40,477 nt of DNA from JBBSGC01 sp038254525 (GCA_038254525.1 JBBSGC010000003.1:1-40477), one strand, 5' to 3'. Positions 17,961 through 25,320 are shown, numbered from the stretch's first letter. The notes: a model not told the origin generated them from the sequence alone. Program-made: numbers and translations.

Positions 17961-18820
17961 CAGTTGTAGACCCTCCGCTCGTCCGGCGGCGGAATCGTCG
18001 CACCCTTGTACTCGACCGGAATGCCACCCAGGGGGTAGTCCTTGCGCTGCGGGTGCCCCGGCCAGTCGTCGGGCATCTCGATCCGGGTCAGCGCCGGGTG
18101 CCCGTCGAAGACGATGCCGAAGAAGTCGTAGGTCTCGCGCTCGTGCCAGTCGGCGGTCGGGTAGACGCTCACCACCGACGGGATGTGCGGGTCGGCGTCA
18201 GGGGTCACCACCTCGAGCCGGATCCGCCGGTTGTGGGTCATCGACAGCAGGTGGTAGACCGCGTGCAGCTCCCGGCCGGCGTCGGTGGGGTAGTGGACCC
18301 CGGACACGCCGCTGCACATCTCGAAGCGCAGGTTGGCGTCGTCGCGCAGCATGCCCACGACCGAGAGCAGGTGCGCACGGCGGATGAAGAACGTGATCTC
18401 CCCCCGGTCGACCACCACCTTCTCGATCGCACCGCCGTCGGACGGCGAGTCCAGCTCGCCGACGACCAAGCCCGCCAGCCGGTCGGCGATCTCGTCGAAG
18501 TCCCCGCCGTAGGGGCGCTGCGACGGCCCGGGCATGACGACCGGTCGCTGCAGACCGCCGTAGCCCGAGGTGTCGCCGGTCCCGTGGGTCCCGAACATGC
18601 CGTGCCGGACGTCGACCACCTCGACCCGGGTGCCGGCGGCGCCGGGATCCACGGGCAGCGTGTTCTCCGGCCACCGCTCCTGGGCGTCGGACGGTTGTAG
18701 GTCCGCGTGCGGGGTGGTGCCCACCGCCGGCTCCTGGGCCCCGGTCGGACGGTCGCCCATCAGGTCGTCGGAGCTCACCGCGTCGTCGGAGCCCTTGCCG
18801 CGGGGGGTGTGGTCGCTCAC
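17960..18820 (-). CDS. nuoC: NADH-quinone oxidoreductase subunit C
   Basis: NuoC is the 30-kDa-type peripheral-arm subunit. The family core lies in the C-terminal two thirds: MTHNRRIRLEV, then YPTADWHERETYDFFGIVFD, and the signature MPDDWPGHPQRKDYPLGGIP. At 286 residues it carries about 100 extra N-terminal residues that are Asp/Gly/Pro-rich and of low complexity, as in other actinobacteria. GTG 18820 overlaps the nuoB stop (GTGA); the open frame further upstream is a shadow. The stop shares a base with the nuoD start. Confidence 0.95.
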   Translation of the reverse strand: MSDHTPRGKGSDDAVSSDDLMGDRPTGAQEPAVGTTPHADLQPSDAQERWPENTLPVDPGAAGTRVEVVDVRHGMFGTHGTGDTSGYGGLQRPVVMPGPSQRPYGGDFDEIADRLAGLVVGELDSPSDGGAIEKVVVDRGEITFFIRRAHLLSVVGMLRDDANLRFEMCSGVSGVHYPTDAGRELHAVYHLLSMTHNRRIRLEVVTPDADPHIPSVVSVYPTADWHERETYDFFGIVFDGHPALTRIEMPDDWPGHPQRKDYPLGGIPVEYKGATIPPPDERRVYN

Positions 18821-19371
18821 CGCAGGAGCCCCAACCGGTCGGGGGTGGGCACCGCCGCCAGCGCCAGCTCCTCGTCGGCCTCTACCTGCGCCGAGCGGTG
18901 CGCGCCGAGCTTGCTGTGCTGGATCTGCTCGTGCAGCTTGAGGATCGCGTCGATCAGCATCTCCGGACGCGGTGGGCACCCCGGCAGATAGATGTCGACC
19001 GGGACCACGTGGTCCACGCCCTGCACGATCGCGTAGTTGTTGAACATCCCGCCCGAGCTGGCGCAGACGCCCATCGCTAGCACCCACTTGGGGTTCGGCA
19101 TCTGGTCGTAGATCTGGCGCAGCACCGGTGCCATCTTGTTGCTGACCCGCCCGGCGACGATCATCAGGTCGGCCTGGCGCGGCGAGGCGCGGAAGACCTC
19201 CATGCCGAAGCGGCCGAGGTCGTAGCGCGGTCCACCGCTGGTCATCATCTCGATCGCGCAGCAGGCCAGCCCGAACGTCGCCGGCCACAACGAGGCCTTG
19301 CGGAAGTAACCCGCGATGCCCTCGACGCTCGACAGCAGCACCCCGCTCGGCAGCTTCTCCTCGATGCCCAT
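18817..19371 (-). CDS. nuoB: NADH-quinone oxidoreductase subunit B (cluster N2)
   Basis: NuoB holds the terminal cluster N2 that passes electrons to menaquinone. The four ligands are the tandem Cys37-Cys38 (LACCAIE), Cys103 (GVCASSGG) and Cys132 (LPGCPP), all in register with the characterised bacterial enzymes. The protein has 184 residues, with a short charged C-terminal tail beyond the core. ATG 19371 has a GAGGAG 7 nt upstream. It lies 63 nt after nuoA and overlaps nuoC. Confidence 0.97.
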   Translation of the reverse strand: MGIEEKLPSGVLLSSVEGIAGYFRKASLWPATFGLACCAIEMMTSGGPRYDLGRFGMEVFRASPRQADLMIVAGRVSNKMAPVLRQIYDQMPNPKWVLAMGVCASSGGMFNNYAIVQGVDHVVPVDIYLPGCPPRPEMLIDAILKLHEQIQHSKLGAHRSAQVEADEELALAAVPTPDRLGLLR

Positions 19372-19434
19372 GTGTCCGCTCCTCAGCTCAGTGCGGGCTC
19401 GCCGCTCGGTGCCACGTCGCGCCCGATCGCGCCA

Positions 19435-19794
19435 TCAGTCCCACTCGAGGCCGCCGCGGCGCCAGACGTACGCGTAGGCGATGAAGACGGTGGCGATGAA
19501 CAGGATCATCTCGACCAGCCCGAACCAGCCGAGCGCGTCGAAGGCGACGGCGAACGGGTACAAGAAGATGATCTCGATGTCGAAGACGATGAACAGCATC
19601 GCGGTGATGAAGTACTTCACCGGGAACCGGCCACCCCCCACCGGCTGCGGCGTCGGCTCGATGCCGCACTCGTAGGAGTCCAGGCGGGCCCGGTTGTAGC
19701 GCCGGGGACCCGACAACCAGCTGGCGGCAACCGAGAAGATCGCGAAGCCACCGCCGAGCAGGCCGAGCACGAGGATCGGCACATACGCGTTCAC
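19435..19794 (-). CDS. nuoA: NADH-quinone oxidoreductase subunit A
   Basis: NuoA is a 119-residue membrane subunit with three transmembrane segments, at the arm junction. The conserved loop DSYECGIEPTPQPVGGGRFP contains the Cys that sits near the quinone channel, followed by KYFITAMLFIVFDIEIIFLY with its conserved acidic residues. The frame is open upstream, so the start was chosen by ribosome binding site: GTG 19794 has AGGGGAGG about 7 nt upstream. It is the first gene of the nuo set and lies 104 nt downstream of menJ on the same strand. Confidence 0.95.
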   Translation of the reverse strand: MNAYVPILVLGLLGGGFAIFSVAASWLSGPRRYNRARLDSYECGIEPTPQPVGGGRFPVKYFITAMLFIVFDIEIIFLYPFAVAFDALGWFGLVEMILFIATVFIAYAYVWRRGGLEWD

Positions 19795-19846
19795 GGCCTG
19801 GCCTCCCCTCTCCTGTCGGGCACCGACGCCTGCGGCGCGGGCAGTT

Positions 19847-19861
19847 CGACATCCTATGTCG
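19847..19861. promoter_or_regulatory. Inverted repeat in the menJ-nuoA gap; possible nuoA promoter element
   Basis: CGACAT (19847-19852) and ATGTCG (19856-19861) form a perfect 6-bp inverted repeat with a 3-nt spacer. On the minus strand the right arm overlaps TAGGAT, which fits the actinobacterial -10 pattern TANNNT about 55 nt before nuoA, but no matching -35 is evident. It may be a secondary nuo promoter with an operator, or only a hairpin in the read-through RNA. Confidence 0.3.
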
Positions 19862-19898
19862 GGGACAGCAGTGCCCCGACGCCGAGTCGATGGTCGTC

Positions 19899-21197
19899 TC
19901 AGGCAGCCGGAGCCACCTTCGACAGGGCGTTGATGATCTTGTCGCTGGTGTCGCCGTCGCGAGGATCGGTCAGGTTGGCCAGCAGCTTGAGGGTGAACTT
20001 CATGAGGCGCTCGTGGTGCAGTCCGTGCTGAGTGGCAGCCTTCATCACTGCTGGGTTGCCGATCAGCTTCACGAACACCCGACCGAGCGTGTAGTAGCCG
20101 CCGTAACGGGCGTCGAGCGCGGCCGGGTATGCCCGCAGTGCCCGGTCGCGTTGGTCGGCCGGTCGTCCGAGCGACTGCACTATGCACTCCGCGGCCATCT
20201 CGCCGGACTCCAGCGCGTAGGCGATGCCCTCCCCGTTGAACGGGTTGACCATGCCCCCGGCATCGCCGACCAGGAGCAGGCCGCCCTGATAGTGCGGCTT
20301 GCGGTTGAAGCCCATGGGCAGCGCCGCGCCCCGCACCTCAGCGGTCCGGTTGGGCTCCCGGAACCCCCACCGCTCGGGAGTGTTGTCCAGCCACGTGCGC
20401 AGCAGCGACTTGTAGTCGACGGTCCCGAAGGCGCTGGAGGTGTTGAGGATGCCGAGCCCCACGTTGACCGTGCCGTCGCCGACCCCGAAGATCCAGCCAT
20501 AGCCGGGCAGCAGCGCACTTCGGCCGGGCTCGCCGGCCCACAGCTCAAGCCACGACTCGAGCCAGTCGTCGTTGTGGCGTGGGCTCGTGTAGTACGTCCG
20601 GACCGCAACGCCCATCGGTCGGTCATCGCGCTTGCCCACCCCCAGCGCCAGCGCCAGCCGGGCCGAGTTGCCGTCGGCGGCCACCACGACCGGCGCGGTG
20701 TAGGTGACCTCTGCGCCGGCTTTGTGCCCGGCCTCGTCGACCGGCCGGGCCCGGACGCCCACGACCTCGCCGGTGCGCTCGGCCAGGACCGGGCCGGTCA
20801 CCGCGGTGCGCTCGAGCAGCCGCGCGCCCGTCTTCTGGGCGTGCCGCGCCACGATGTCGTCGAAGTCGAGCCGGGTGCGTACCAGGCCGTAGCCGGGATA
20901 GTCGGCGAGGTCTGGCCACGGCAGCTCGAGGGTGGTGTCCCCACCCACGATCCGCAGACCCCGGTTCCTGATCCAGCCGGAGGTCTCCAGGTCAATGCCC
21001 ATGCGTAGCAGCTGGCGCACAGCCCGGGGGGTCAACCCGTCACCGCACACCTTCTCCCGGGGGAACGCGGCCTTCTCCAGCAGCAGCACGTCGACGCCGG
21101 AGCGAGCCAGGTGGTGCGCGGTCGCCGCGCCCGCCGGACCGGCGCCGACGACTATGACGTCGGCGGTCCGTTCGTCGGCAGTCGTCCCGGTCGGCAT
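19899..21197 (-). CDS. menJ: Menaquinone reductase (geranylgeranyl reductase family)
   Basis: This FAD-dependent oxidoreductase (432 residues) belongs to the geranylgeranyl reductase family. The Mycobacterium tuberculosis MenJ member saturates one isoprene unit of the menaquinone side chain. Visible features are the dinucleotide motif VVGAGPAGAATAHHLARSG near the N-terminus, the CGDGLTPRAV active-site-type motif, and the second FAD motif LLLVGDAGGMVNPFNGEGIA. I chose ATG 21197 because AAGGA lies 5 nt upstream; ATG 21227 is in frame but has no ribosome binding site. Its position directly before nuoA and after menG supports a menaquinone rather than carotenoid or chlorophyll role. A Rex-like operator and promoter lie upstream. 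Confidence 0.88.
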   Translation of the reverse strand: MPTGTTADERTADVIVVGAGPAGAATAHHLARSGVDVLLLEKAAFPREKVCGDGLTPRAVRQLLRMGIDLETSGWIRNRGLRIVGGDTTLELPWPDLADYPGYGLVRTRLDFDDIVARHAQKTGARLLERTAVTGPVLAERTGEVVGVRARPVDEAGHKAGAEVTYTAPVVVAADGNSARLALALGVGKRDDRPMGVAVRTYYTSPRHNDDWLESWLELWAGEPGRSALLPGYGWIFGVGDGTVNVGLGILNTSSAFGTVDYKSLLRTWLDNTPERWGFREPNRTAEVRGAALPMGFNRKPHYQGGLLLVGDAGGMVNPFNGEGIAYALESGEMAAECIVQSLGRPADQRDRALRAYPAALDARYGGYYTLGRVFVKLIGNPAVMKAATQHGLHHERLMKFTLKLLANLTDPRDGDTSDKIINALSKVAPAA

Positions 21198-21254
21198 TCG
21201 GTTCCTTGGTAGAACGGCTTGGTCCATGACGGAGAACGCTGTAGGGGGCGGCGC

Positions 21255-21272
21255 TCGTGAAAAACTTCACGA
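21255..21272. promoter_or_regulatory. Rex-like operator upstream of menJ-nuo
   Basis: TCGTGAAAAACTTCACGA is a perfect 7-bp inverted repeat with a 4-nt AT-rich spacer. It matches the known Rex site pattern TTGTGAA-N4-TTCACAA at all arm positions except one symmetric pair. Rex is a repressor released by NADH. The site lies about 15 nt downstream of a TANNNT -10 element, where a bound repressor would block initiation of the menJ transcript. Confidence 0.65.
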
Positions 21273-21286
21273 AGTCCAGCGCGATA

Positions 21287-21316
21287 AGTCTAGGCCGAAG
21301 CCCCGGCGCTAGCCAA
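21287..21316 (-). promoter_or_regulatory. Putative promoter of menJ-nuoA-N
   Basis: On the minus strand TTGGCT (21316-21311) and TAGACT (21292-21287) are separated by 18 nt, a good fit to the TTGNNN/TANNNT pattern of housekeeping sigma promoters in actinobacteria. Initiation would fall near 21280, leaving a leader of about 80 nt that begins with the Rex-like palindrome. Confidence 0.5.
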
Positions 21317-21366
21317 CGCTGCGCCCACGGCAGTGCGGTCAAGACAGTGCGGTCAAGACAGAGCGG

Positions 21367-22062
21367 TCAGTCGGGCCGGTGCGCGTGGTGCAGCGCCACG
21401 ATCCCGCCGCTGAGATTGGTCCACGTCACGTCGACCCACCCGGCGGCGGCGATCCGCTCCGCCAGGCCGTCCTGGTCCGGCCAGGCCCGCACTGACTCGG
21501 CAAGGTAGACGTAGGCGTCCGGGCTGCTCGAGACGCGCCGGGCCACCGCCGGCAACGCCCGGACCAGGTACTCGGAGTAGGCCCGGCGGAACGGCGCCCA
21601 CGTGGGCGCGCTGAACTCGCAGACCACGAGCCGGCCCCCCGGCCGGGTCACGCGTCGCATCTCGGCCAGCGCAGCGCTCGGGTCGGCCACGTTGCGCAAA
21701 CCGAAGGAGATCGTCACCACCTCGAAGGTCGCGTCCGCGAACGGCAGCCGGGTGGCGTCGCCGGCGGTGAACGGCAGGTTTGGCCACACCCGCTTCCCCA
21801 CCGTGAGCATGCCCAGCGAGAAGTCGCACGGCACCACCGTCGCGCCGGCGGTCGCGAACGGGACGCTGGACGTGCCGGTGCCGGCGGCCAGGTCGAGGAT
21901 GCGCTCACCGGTCCGAGGGGCGACCATCGCCGTCACCCGCCGGCGCCACCGACGGTCCTGGCCGAGCGACAGCAGGTCGTTGGACAGGTCGTAGCGCGCC
22001 GCCACCGCATCGAACATCGCGGCCACCTCGTGCGGCTGCTTGTCCAGGCGCGCACGGGTCAC
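21367..22062 (-). CDS. menG: Demethylmenaquinone methyltransferase
   Basis: MenG (UbiE family) uses S-adenosylmethionine to methylate demethylmenaquinone in the last step of menaquinone synthesis. The 231-residue protein shows the UbiE N-terminal motif MFDAVAARYDLSNDLLSLGQ, SAM-binding motif I LDLAAGTGT, and the signature RVTRPGGRLVVCEFSAPTW. Downstream is FGLRNV, as in the family. GTG 22062 has a GAGGG 7 nt upstream; the frame is open further upstream but runs into menF on the other strand. It is divergent from menF (58 nt apart) and is followed by menJ after a 169-nt gap with its own promoter. Confidence 0.94.
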   Translation of the reverse strand: MTRARLDKQPHEVAAMFDAVAARYDLSNDLLSLGQDRRWRRRVTAMVAPRTGERILDLAAGTGTSSVPFATAGATVVPCDFSLGMLTVGKRVWPNLPFTAGDATRLPFADATFEVVTISFGLRNVADPSAALAEMRRVTRPGGRLVVCEFSAPTWAPFRRAYSEYLVRALPAVARRVSSSPDAYVYLAESVRAWPDQDGLAERIAAAGWVDVTWTNLSGGIVALHHAHRPD

Positions 22063-22106
22063 CCCCTCACCCTCGCATGCCGGCATCCGTCGCTGAGGCC
22101 GAGCCG

Positions 22107-22112
22107 TACGCT
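22107..22112 (+). promoter_or_regulatory. Possible leaderless -10 element of menF
   Basis: TACGCT fits TANNNT and lies 8 nt before the menF ATG at 22121, a spacing that would start transcription at or next to the start codon. No ribosome binding site precedes menF and no clear -35 is seen. Confidence 0.35.
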
Positions 22113-22120
22113 GGCCGGCG

Positions 22121-23389
22121 ATGAGCACGCTTCGTTCCGCACCCGTGGATTTCCCGTCGGTGGTGGTCCGCACCGCGCCGATCGGCGACCCTGGTCCGCT
22201 GCTGCGGCTGCTGCCCGAGGCCGAGTCCCTCGCCTGGTTGCGACGTGGGCAGGGCCTCGTGGGGTGGGGGTGTGCGGCGCGCGTCGAGACCGCAGGTCGG
22301 TCCCGGTTCGCCGACGCCCATGACTGGTGGCGCTCGCTCGCCGGCCGCGCCGTGGTGCGTGACGAGCTCGGCGTGCCGGGTACCGGCCTGGTGGCGTTCG
22401 GCTCGTTCTCCTTCGCCGACGACTCGGCCGACTCCTCGGGGCTCGTGCTGCCCGAGGTGGTGGTCGGTCACCGGGTCGTCGACGGGGAGCCCCGGTGGTG
22501 GGTGACCACGGTCGCGGTGGACGCGATCGCTCCCGCGCCGCGCTTGGCAGCCAGCTCAGACCCCGCGCCGCCGGCCGGCTTGTCCTACGCCGACGGCGCC
22601 ATGCCGGGGGCGCTGTGGGCACATCAGGTGGAAAGAGCCGTGGAACGGATCGCCTCCTCACCGCTCGAGAAGGTGGTGCTCGCCCGTGACCTGCTGGCCA
22701 CGGCGCCCGAGCACATCGACCTACGCTGGCCGCTTGGCCGGCTGGCCGACGCGTACCCCTCCTGCTGGACCTTCGGCGTCGACGGGTTGTTCGGCGCGAC
22801 CCCCGAGCTGCTGGTGCGCCGCGAGCGCGGGCTGGTGACCTCGCGGGTGCTGGCCGGGACCATCCGGCGCACCGGCGACGACGCCCATGACCTCGCGCTC
22901 GCCGGAGCGCTGGCCCGGAGCAGCAAGGACCTCGAGGAGCACGAGTACGCGGTGCGCTCGGTCGCCTCGGCGCTCGCGCCGCACTGCAGCAGCATGAACG
23001 TGCCGGAGACGCCGTTCGTGCTGCACCTGCCCAACGTCATGCACCTGGCCACCGACGTGGCGGGAGTGAGCGCCGACGGCGCCACGGCACTCCAGCTGGC
23101 GGCGGCGTTGCACCCGTCGGCGGCGGTCGGTGGCACCCCCACCGATCTGGCCGTGCGTACGCTCGCGGAGCTCGAGTCGATGGACCGGGGCCGCTATGCC
23201 GGGCCGGTCGGGTGGACCGACTCCGCCGGCGACGGCGAGTGGGGAATCGCGCTGCGCTGCGGCCGCGCCGACGGTCCGCGGGTGCGGCTGTTCGCCGGCT
23301 GCGGGATAGTTGCCGGCTCCGACCCGGCCGAGGAGCTGGCCGAGGCGCAGGCGAAGTTCGTGCCGATGCGCGACGCGCTCGGCGCCTGA
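22121..23389 (+). CDS. menF: Isochorismate synthase
   Basis: This 422-residue chorismate-utilising enzyme isomerises chorismate to isochorismate, the first committed step of menaquinone synthesis. C-terminal family motifs are complete: SSPLEKVVLARD, VLAGTIRRTG, SSKDLEEHEYAV, HPSAAVGGTP, ELESMDRGRYAGPVGW, and FAGCGIVAGSDPAEELAE with the KF pair that follows. A Lys in PLEKVVLARD matches the general base of isochorismate synthases, which separates it from anthranilate synthase. The N-terminal half is less conserved, as usual. It could in principle feed a siderophore, but the men neighbourhood argues for menaquinone. The ATG at 22121 has no clear ribosome binding site. Confidence 0.93.
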   Translation: MSTLRSAPVDFPSVVVRTAPIGDPGPLLRLLPEAESLAWLRRGQGLVGWGCAARVETAGRSRFADAHDWWRSLAGRAVVRDELGVPGTGLVAFGSFSFADDSADSSGLVLPEVVVGHRVVDGEPRWWVTTVAVDAIAPAPRLAASSDPAPPAGLSYADGAMPGALWAHQVERAVERIASSPLEKVVLARDLLATAPEHIDLRWPLGRLADAYPSCWTFGVDGLFGATPELLVRRERGLVTSRVLAGTIRRTGDDAHDLALAGALARSSKDLEEHEYAVRSVASALAPHCSSMNVPETPFVLHLPNVMHLATDVAGVSADGATALQLAAALHPSAAVGGTPTDLAVRTLAELESMDRGRYAGPVGWTDSAGDGEWGIALRCGRADGPRVRLFAGCGIVAGSDPAEELAEAQAKFVPMRDALGA

Positions 23390-23416
23390 CCCGCCTCGGC
23401 CGCTGGCTCGACTGTC

Positions 23417-23432
23417 ACGGCCAGTGGGCCGT
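23417..23432. terminator. Short hairpin between convergent menF and GNAT genes
   Basis: ACGGCC (23417-23422) pairs perfectly with GGCCGT (23427-23432) around an AGTG loop, in the 42-nt gap between two convergent genes and touching the GNAT stop codon. There is no U-tract. It is a plausible but weak bidirectional terminator. Confidence 0.35.
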
Positions 23433-24214
23433 CAGGCGGCTCCACCGGGGTGGGTGAACGGCGTCGTCGTGGCCAGCTCGACGAAACCGAGCCGCAGCAG
23501 GATCGGCCGGCTGTCCGCGGAAGCGTCCACCTGCAGGTAGCGGAAGCCCGCGGCTGCCGCCAGTGCGGCCCGGTGCGCCACGAGGGAGCGGAACACTCCG
23601 CGCCCGCGCCAGGCGGCGAGGGTGCCGCCGCCCCAGAGGCTGGCGAACTCGGTGCCCCCGGTGAGCTGCACGCGGCCGGCCGCGACCGGTGTCCGGCCGG
23701 CCATCGCGACCACGGCCGCGACGGTGTCGGGCCGTTCGCTGAGCTGCGCCGCCAACGCGTCGCCGATCGCCGCGTGGTGGCCACCGAAGACCTCGTCGTG
23801 CACCCGCACCAGCGCCGCGATCCCCGCTGTGTCGTGGACGGGCAGCAGCTCCACTCCCGCCGGCGGCGGCAGGTCGAGCTGGAGGTCGGCGATCTCCGCG
23901 ACCAGGAACGCCTCGGCCGGCCCACGCGTGAACCCGGCCTCGAGCAACCGCTCGGGCAGGTCCGGCGGCTGGTCGTAGGAGTAGTGCTTCCACTCCCACG
24001 ACCCGGGCAGCCGGGCAAACCTGTGGATCTCGGCGGCGATGACCGCATCGGCGCTCACCTCGTCGAGACCGCTCCAGGTCACTCCCGTCCACCCCTGGTC
24101 GGAGACGACGCGCACGACCCCGTCCGCACGCTCGACACGGACCTCGGGGCCTTCGACCTCGGGACGCCGCCGGACGTGTTCGTCGAAAGCCGCGAGCACC
24201 GTGAGGGAGTCCAC
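23432..24214 (-). CDS. GNAT family N-acetyltransferase
   Basis: The product (260 residues from GTG 24214) ends in a GNAT domain, roughly residues 140-260. The acetyl-CoA motif is visible as AAWRGRGVFRSLVAHRAALA, followed by RYLQVDASADSRPILLRLGF, the last conserved strand and helix. The N-terminal half (YDQPPDLPERLLEAGFTRG and surroundings) resembles the second, degenerate domain seen in two-domain GNATs. The substrate cannot be predicted. The start is uncertain: GTG 24214 is the first plausible start after the conserved region, and no strong ribosome binding site is present. It is convergent with menF, and the region upstream carries a relic of a DinB-like gene. Confidence 0.85.
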   Translation of the reverse strand: MDSLTVLAAFDEHVRRRPEVEGPEVRVERADGVVRVVSDQGWTGVTWSGLDEVSADAVIAAEIHRFARLPGSWEWKHYSYDQPPDLPERLLEAGFTRGPAEAFLVAEIADLQLDLPPPAGVELLPVHDTAGIAALVRVHDEVFGGHHAAIGDALAAQLSERPDTVAAVVAMAGRTPVAAGRVQLTGGTEFASLWGGGTLAAWRGRGVFRSLVAHRAALAAAAGFRYLQVDASADSRPILLRLGFVELATTTPFTHPGGAA

Positions 24215-24263
24215 CGGTGCACACCACCACCGGGGGCGTCGGTTGGCAAACGGATTGCTCTGT

Positions 24264-24298
24264 GCACGTGCGCGAGCATCCCGTCGGTGGTGAACAGG
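24264..24298 (-). pseudogene. Relic of a DinB-type coding sequence
   Basis: These 35 bases match 29023-29057, inside the AraC/DinB gene, at 32 positions. Read on the minus strand they encode LFTTDGMLAHVH, against LFTYGGMLAHVL in the intact gene. Similarity stops on both sides. The best reading is a remnant of a related gene left in the 138-nt gap between the GNAT gene and the divergent secreted-protein gene. Confidence 0.5.
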
Positions 24299-24352
24299 TG
24301 ACAACGGAGGGGCCTGTGCGAGCGTCGGAGTACTCGCTGGTTGGGAGCAGGG

Positions 24353-24979
24353 ATGAGAACGCGTAGCCGAGCCGTCGCCGTACCGGTCTTGCTGGTCGCT
24401 CTGATGGGTCTTGGTGGGACGCCGGCTCTGAGCCAGGTGGGGAGCCTGGTCGTGCCCGCGGTGAACCACTTCAGGTCCCTCCGGGGAGCCGACGGAGCGA
24501 GACCCGTCCGACCACGGGAGACCTCAGCGGTGCAGCAGGTCTCGGCAAGCGACGCCAGCGATGTGCCGGGCTTTTTGGATCTGCGCCGTGCTGAGCAGAG
24601 CGGCACCACGCGCGCGGCGACTTGGACGCTGTCCACGTTCGGTACGTGGCGCCCGGCGCAGCTCAACAGTGCCTGTGCGCGGTTCGACATCTACCTGCCT
24701 GACAGTCAGCGACGAGTCAGTCTCGACCGATATCCACTCGGCGGCCTGCGGGCCCGGCTCGTCGACTCCCGAGACGGAGCCGTCCTCGCTCATCTGGTGG
24801 CGAAGCATCGACACCCCCGCACGGTGACGGTGGTCGTCCCGACGCGGCTGCTCGGGTCGTCAGGTCCCCACCAGGCCTGGGTGGCCCAGTCGACGAGTAC
24901 TGCCGGGCACGACTGCAGACTCTTAGCAGCGCAGGACGAAGTGCCAGACCGCGGCCGGCTAACCGGCGGAGGTCTTTGA
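24353..24979 (+). CDS. Small secreted protein of unknown function
   Basis: The 208-residue product starts with a clear Sec signal peptide: MRTRSRA followed by a hydrophobic core (VAVPVLLVALMGLGGTPA), with likely cleavage near residues 25-29. The mature part has a Ser/Ala/Arg-rich linker and then a compact region of alternating hydrophobic residues that looks beta-rich, starting at TWTLSTFGTW and including RYPLGGLRARLVD, RTVTVVVPTRL and HQAWVAQS. Two Cys in this region (SACARF and HDCRLL) could form a disulfide outside the cell. The pattern reminds me of unnamed small secreted proteins of Nocardioides-like bacteria, but I cannot name a family. ATG 24353 has GGGAG 5 nt upstream; TTG 24341 is less likely. 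Confidence 0.7.
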   Translation: MRTRSRAVAVPVLLVALMGLGGTPALSQVGSLVVPAVNHFRSLRGADGARPVRPRETSAVQQVSASDASDVPGFLDLRRAEQSGTTRAATWTLSTFGTWRPAQLNSACARFDIYLPDSQRRVSLDRYPLGGLRARLVDSRDGAVLAHLVAKHRHPRTVTVVVPTRLLGSSGPHQAWVAQSTSTAGHDCRLLAAQDEVPDRGRLTGGGL

Positions 24980-25067
24980 TGACCACGGCGACGGGTCGAC
25001 TGTGGCCGCAGGAGCCGGGACATCAGCGCGATCAGCTGGGCGCATCTCCGGTTCCAGCGGCAATACA

Positions 25068-25199
25068 GCCCGCTTTCGCCTCCAGGCGGGAGTAGGCGCG
25101 GCCTTCCGTCTCGTGGCAGACCTGGACGATCGCTGCGCTCTGCAGCATGTGGTTGCTCCGCCGGTTTCCGGCGTGAGAGAGACGGTGCCGGATCTGCGC
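25068..25199 (-). pseudogene. Remnant of an IS110-family transposase (C-terminal part)
   Basis: The minus strand encodes IRHRLSHAGNRRSNHMLQSA followed by AIVQVCHETEGRAYSR. This closely follows the conserved C-terminal (Transposase_20) block of IS110-family transposases, where the pattern is roughly RHRLSRAGNR-LN-L---A-VQ-RH-T-GRAYY-RK. The usual continuation (EGK followed by the Lys/Arg-rich helix) is lost to a frame change, and the upstream part is also out of frame. No inverted repeats or second end are visible. It is a dead fragment of about 130 nt. The assignment is from memory of the family pattern. Confidence 0.6.
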
Positions 25200-25320
25200 G
25201 TCCCGCCTCCTGGACCGAGTCTGGCCAGACACCGATCCGCCAAGTCAACAAGTAGCCGCCTGGTGCGTCAGCGTGCCGCAGGCGTTGACGCGGTTGGGTC
25301 GCCGGGGTGGGAGCGGTCGC

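Noticed and set aside
24959..25243. A 94-codon minus-strand open frame as a real small gene
   Set aside because: It is in another frame from the IS110-like peptide, has no recognisable features and overlaps the relic; it is most likely chance.
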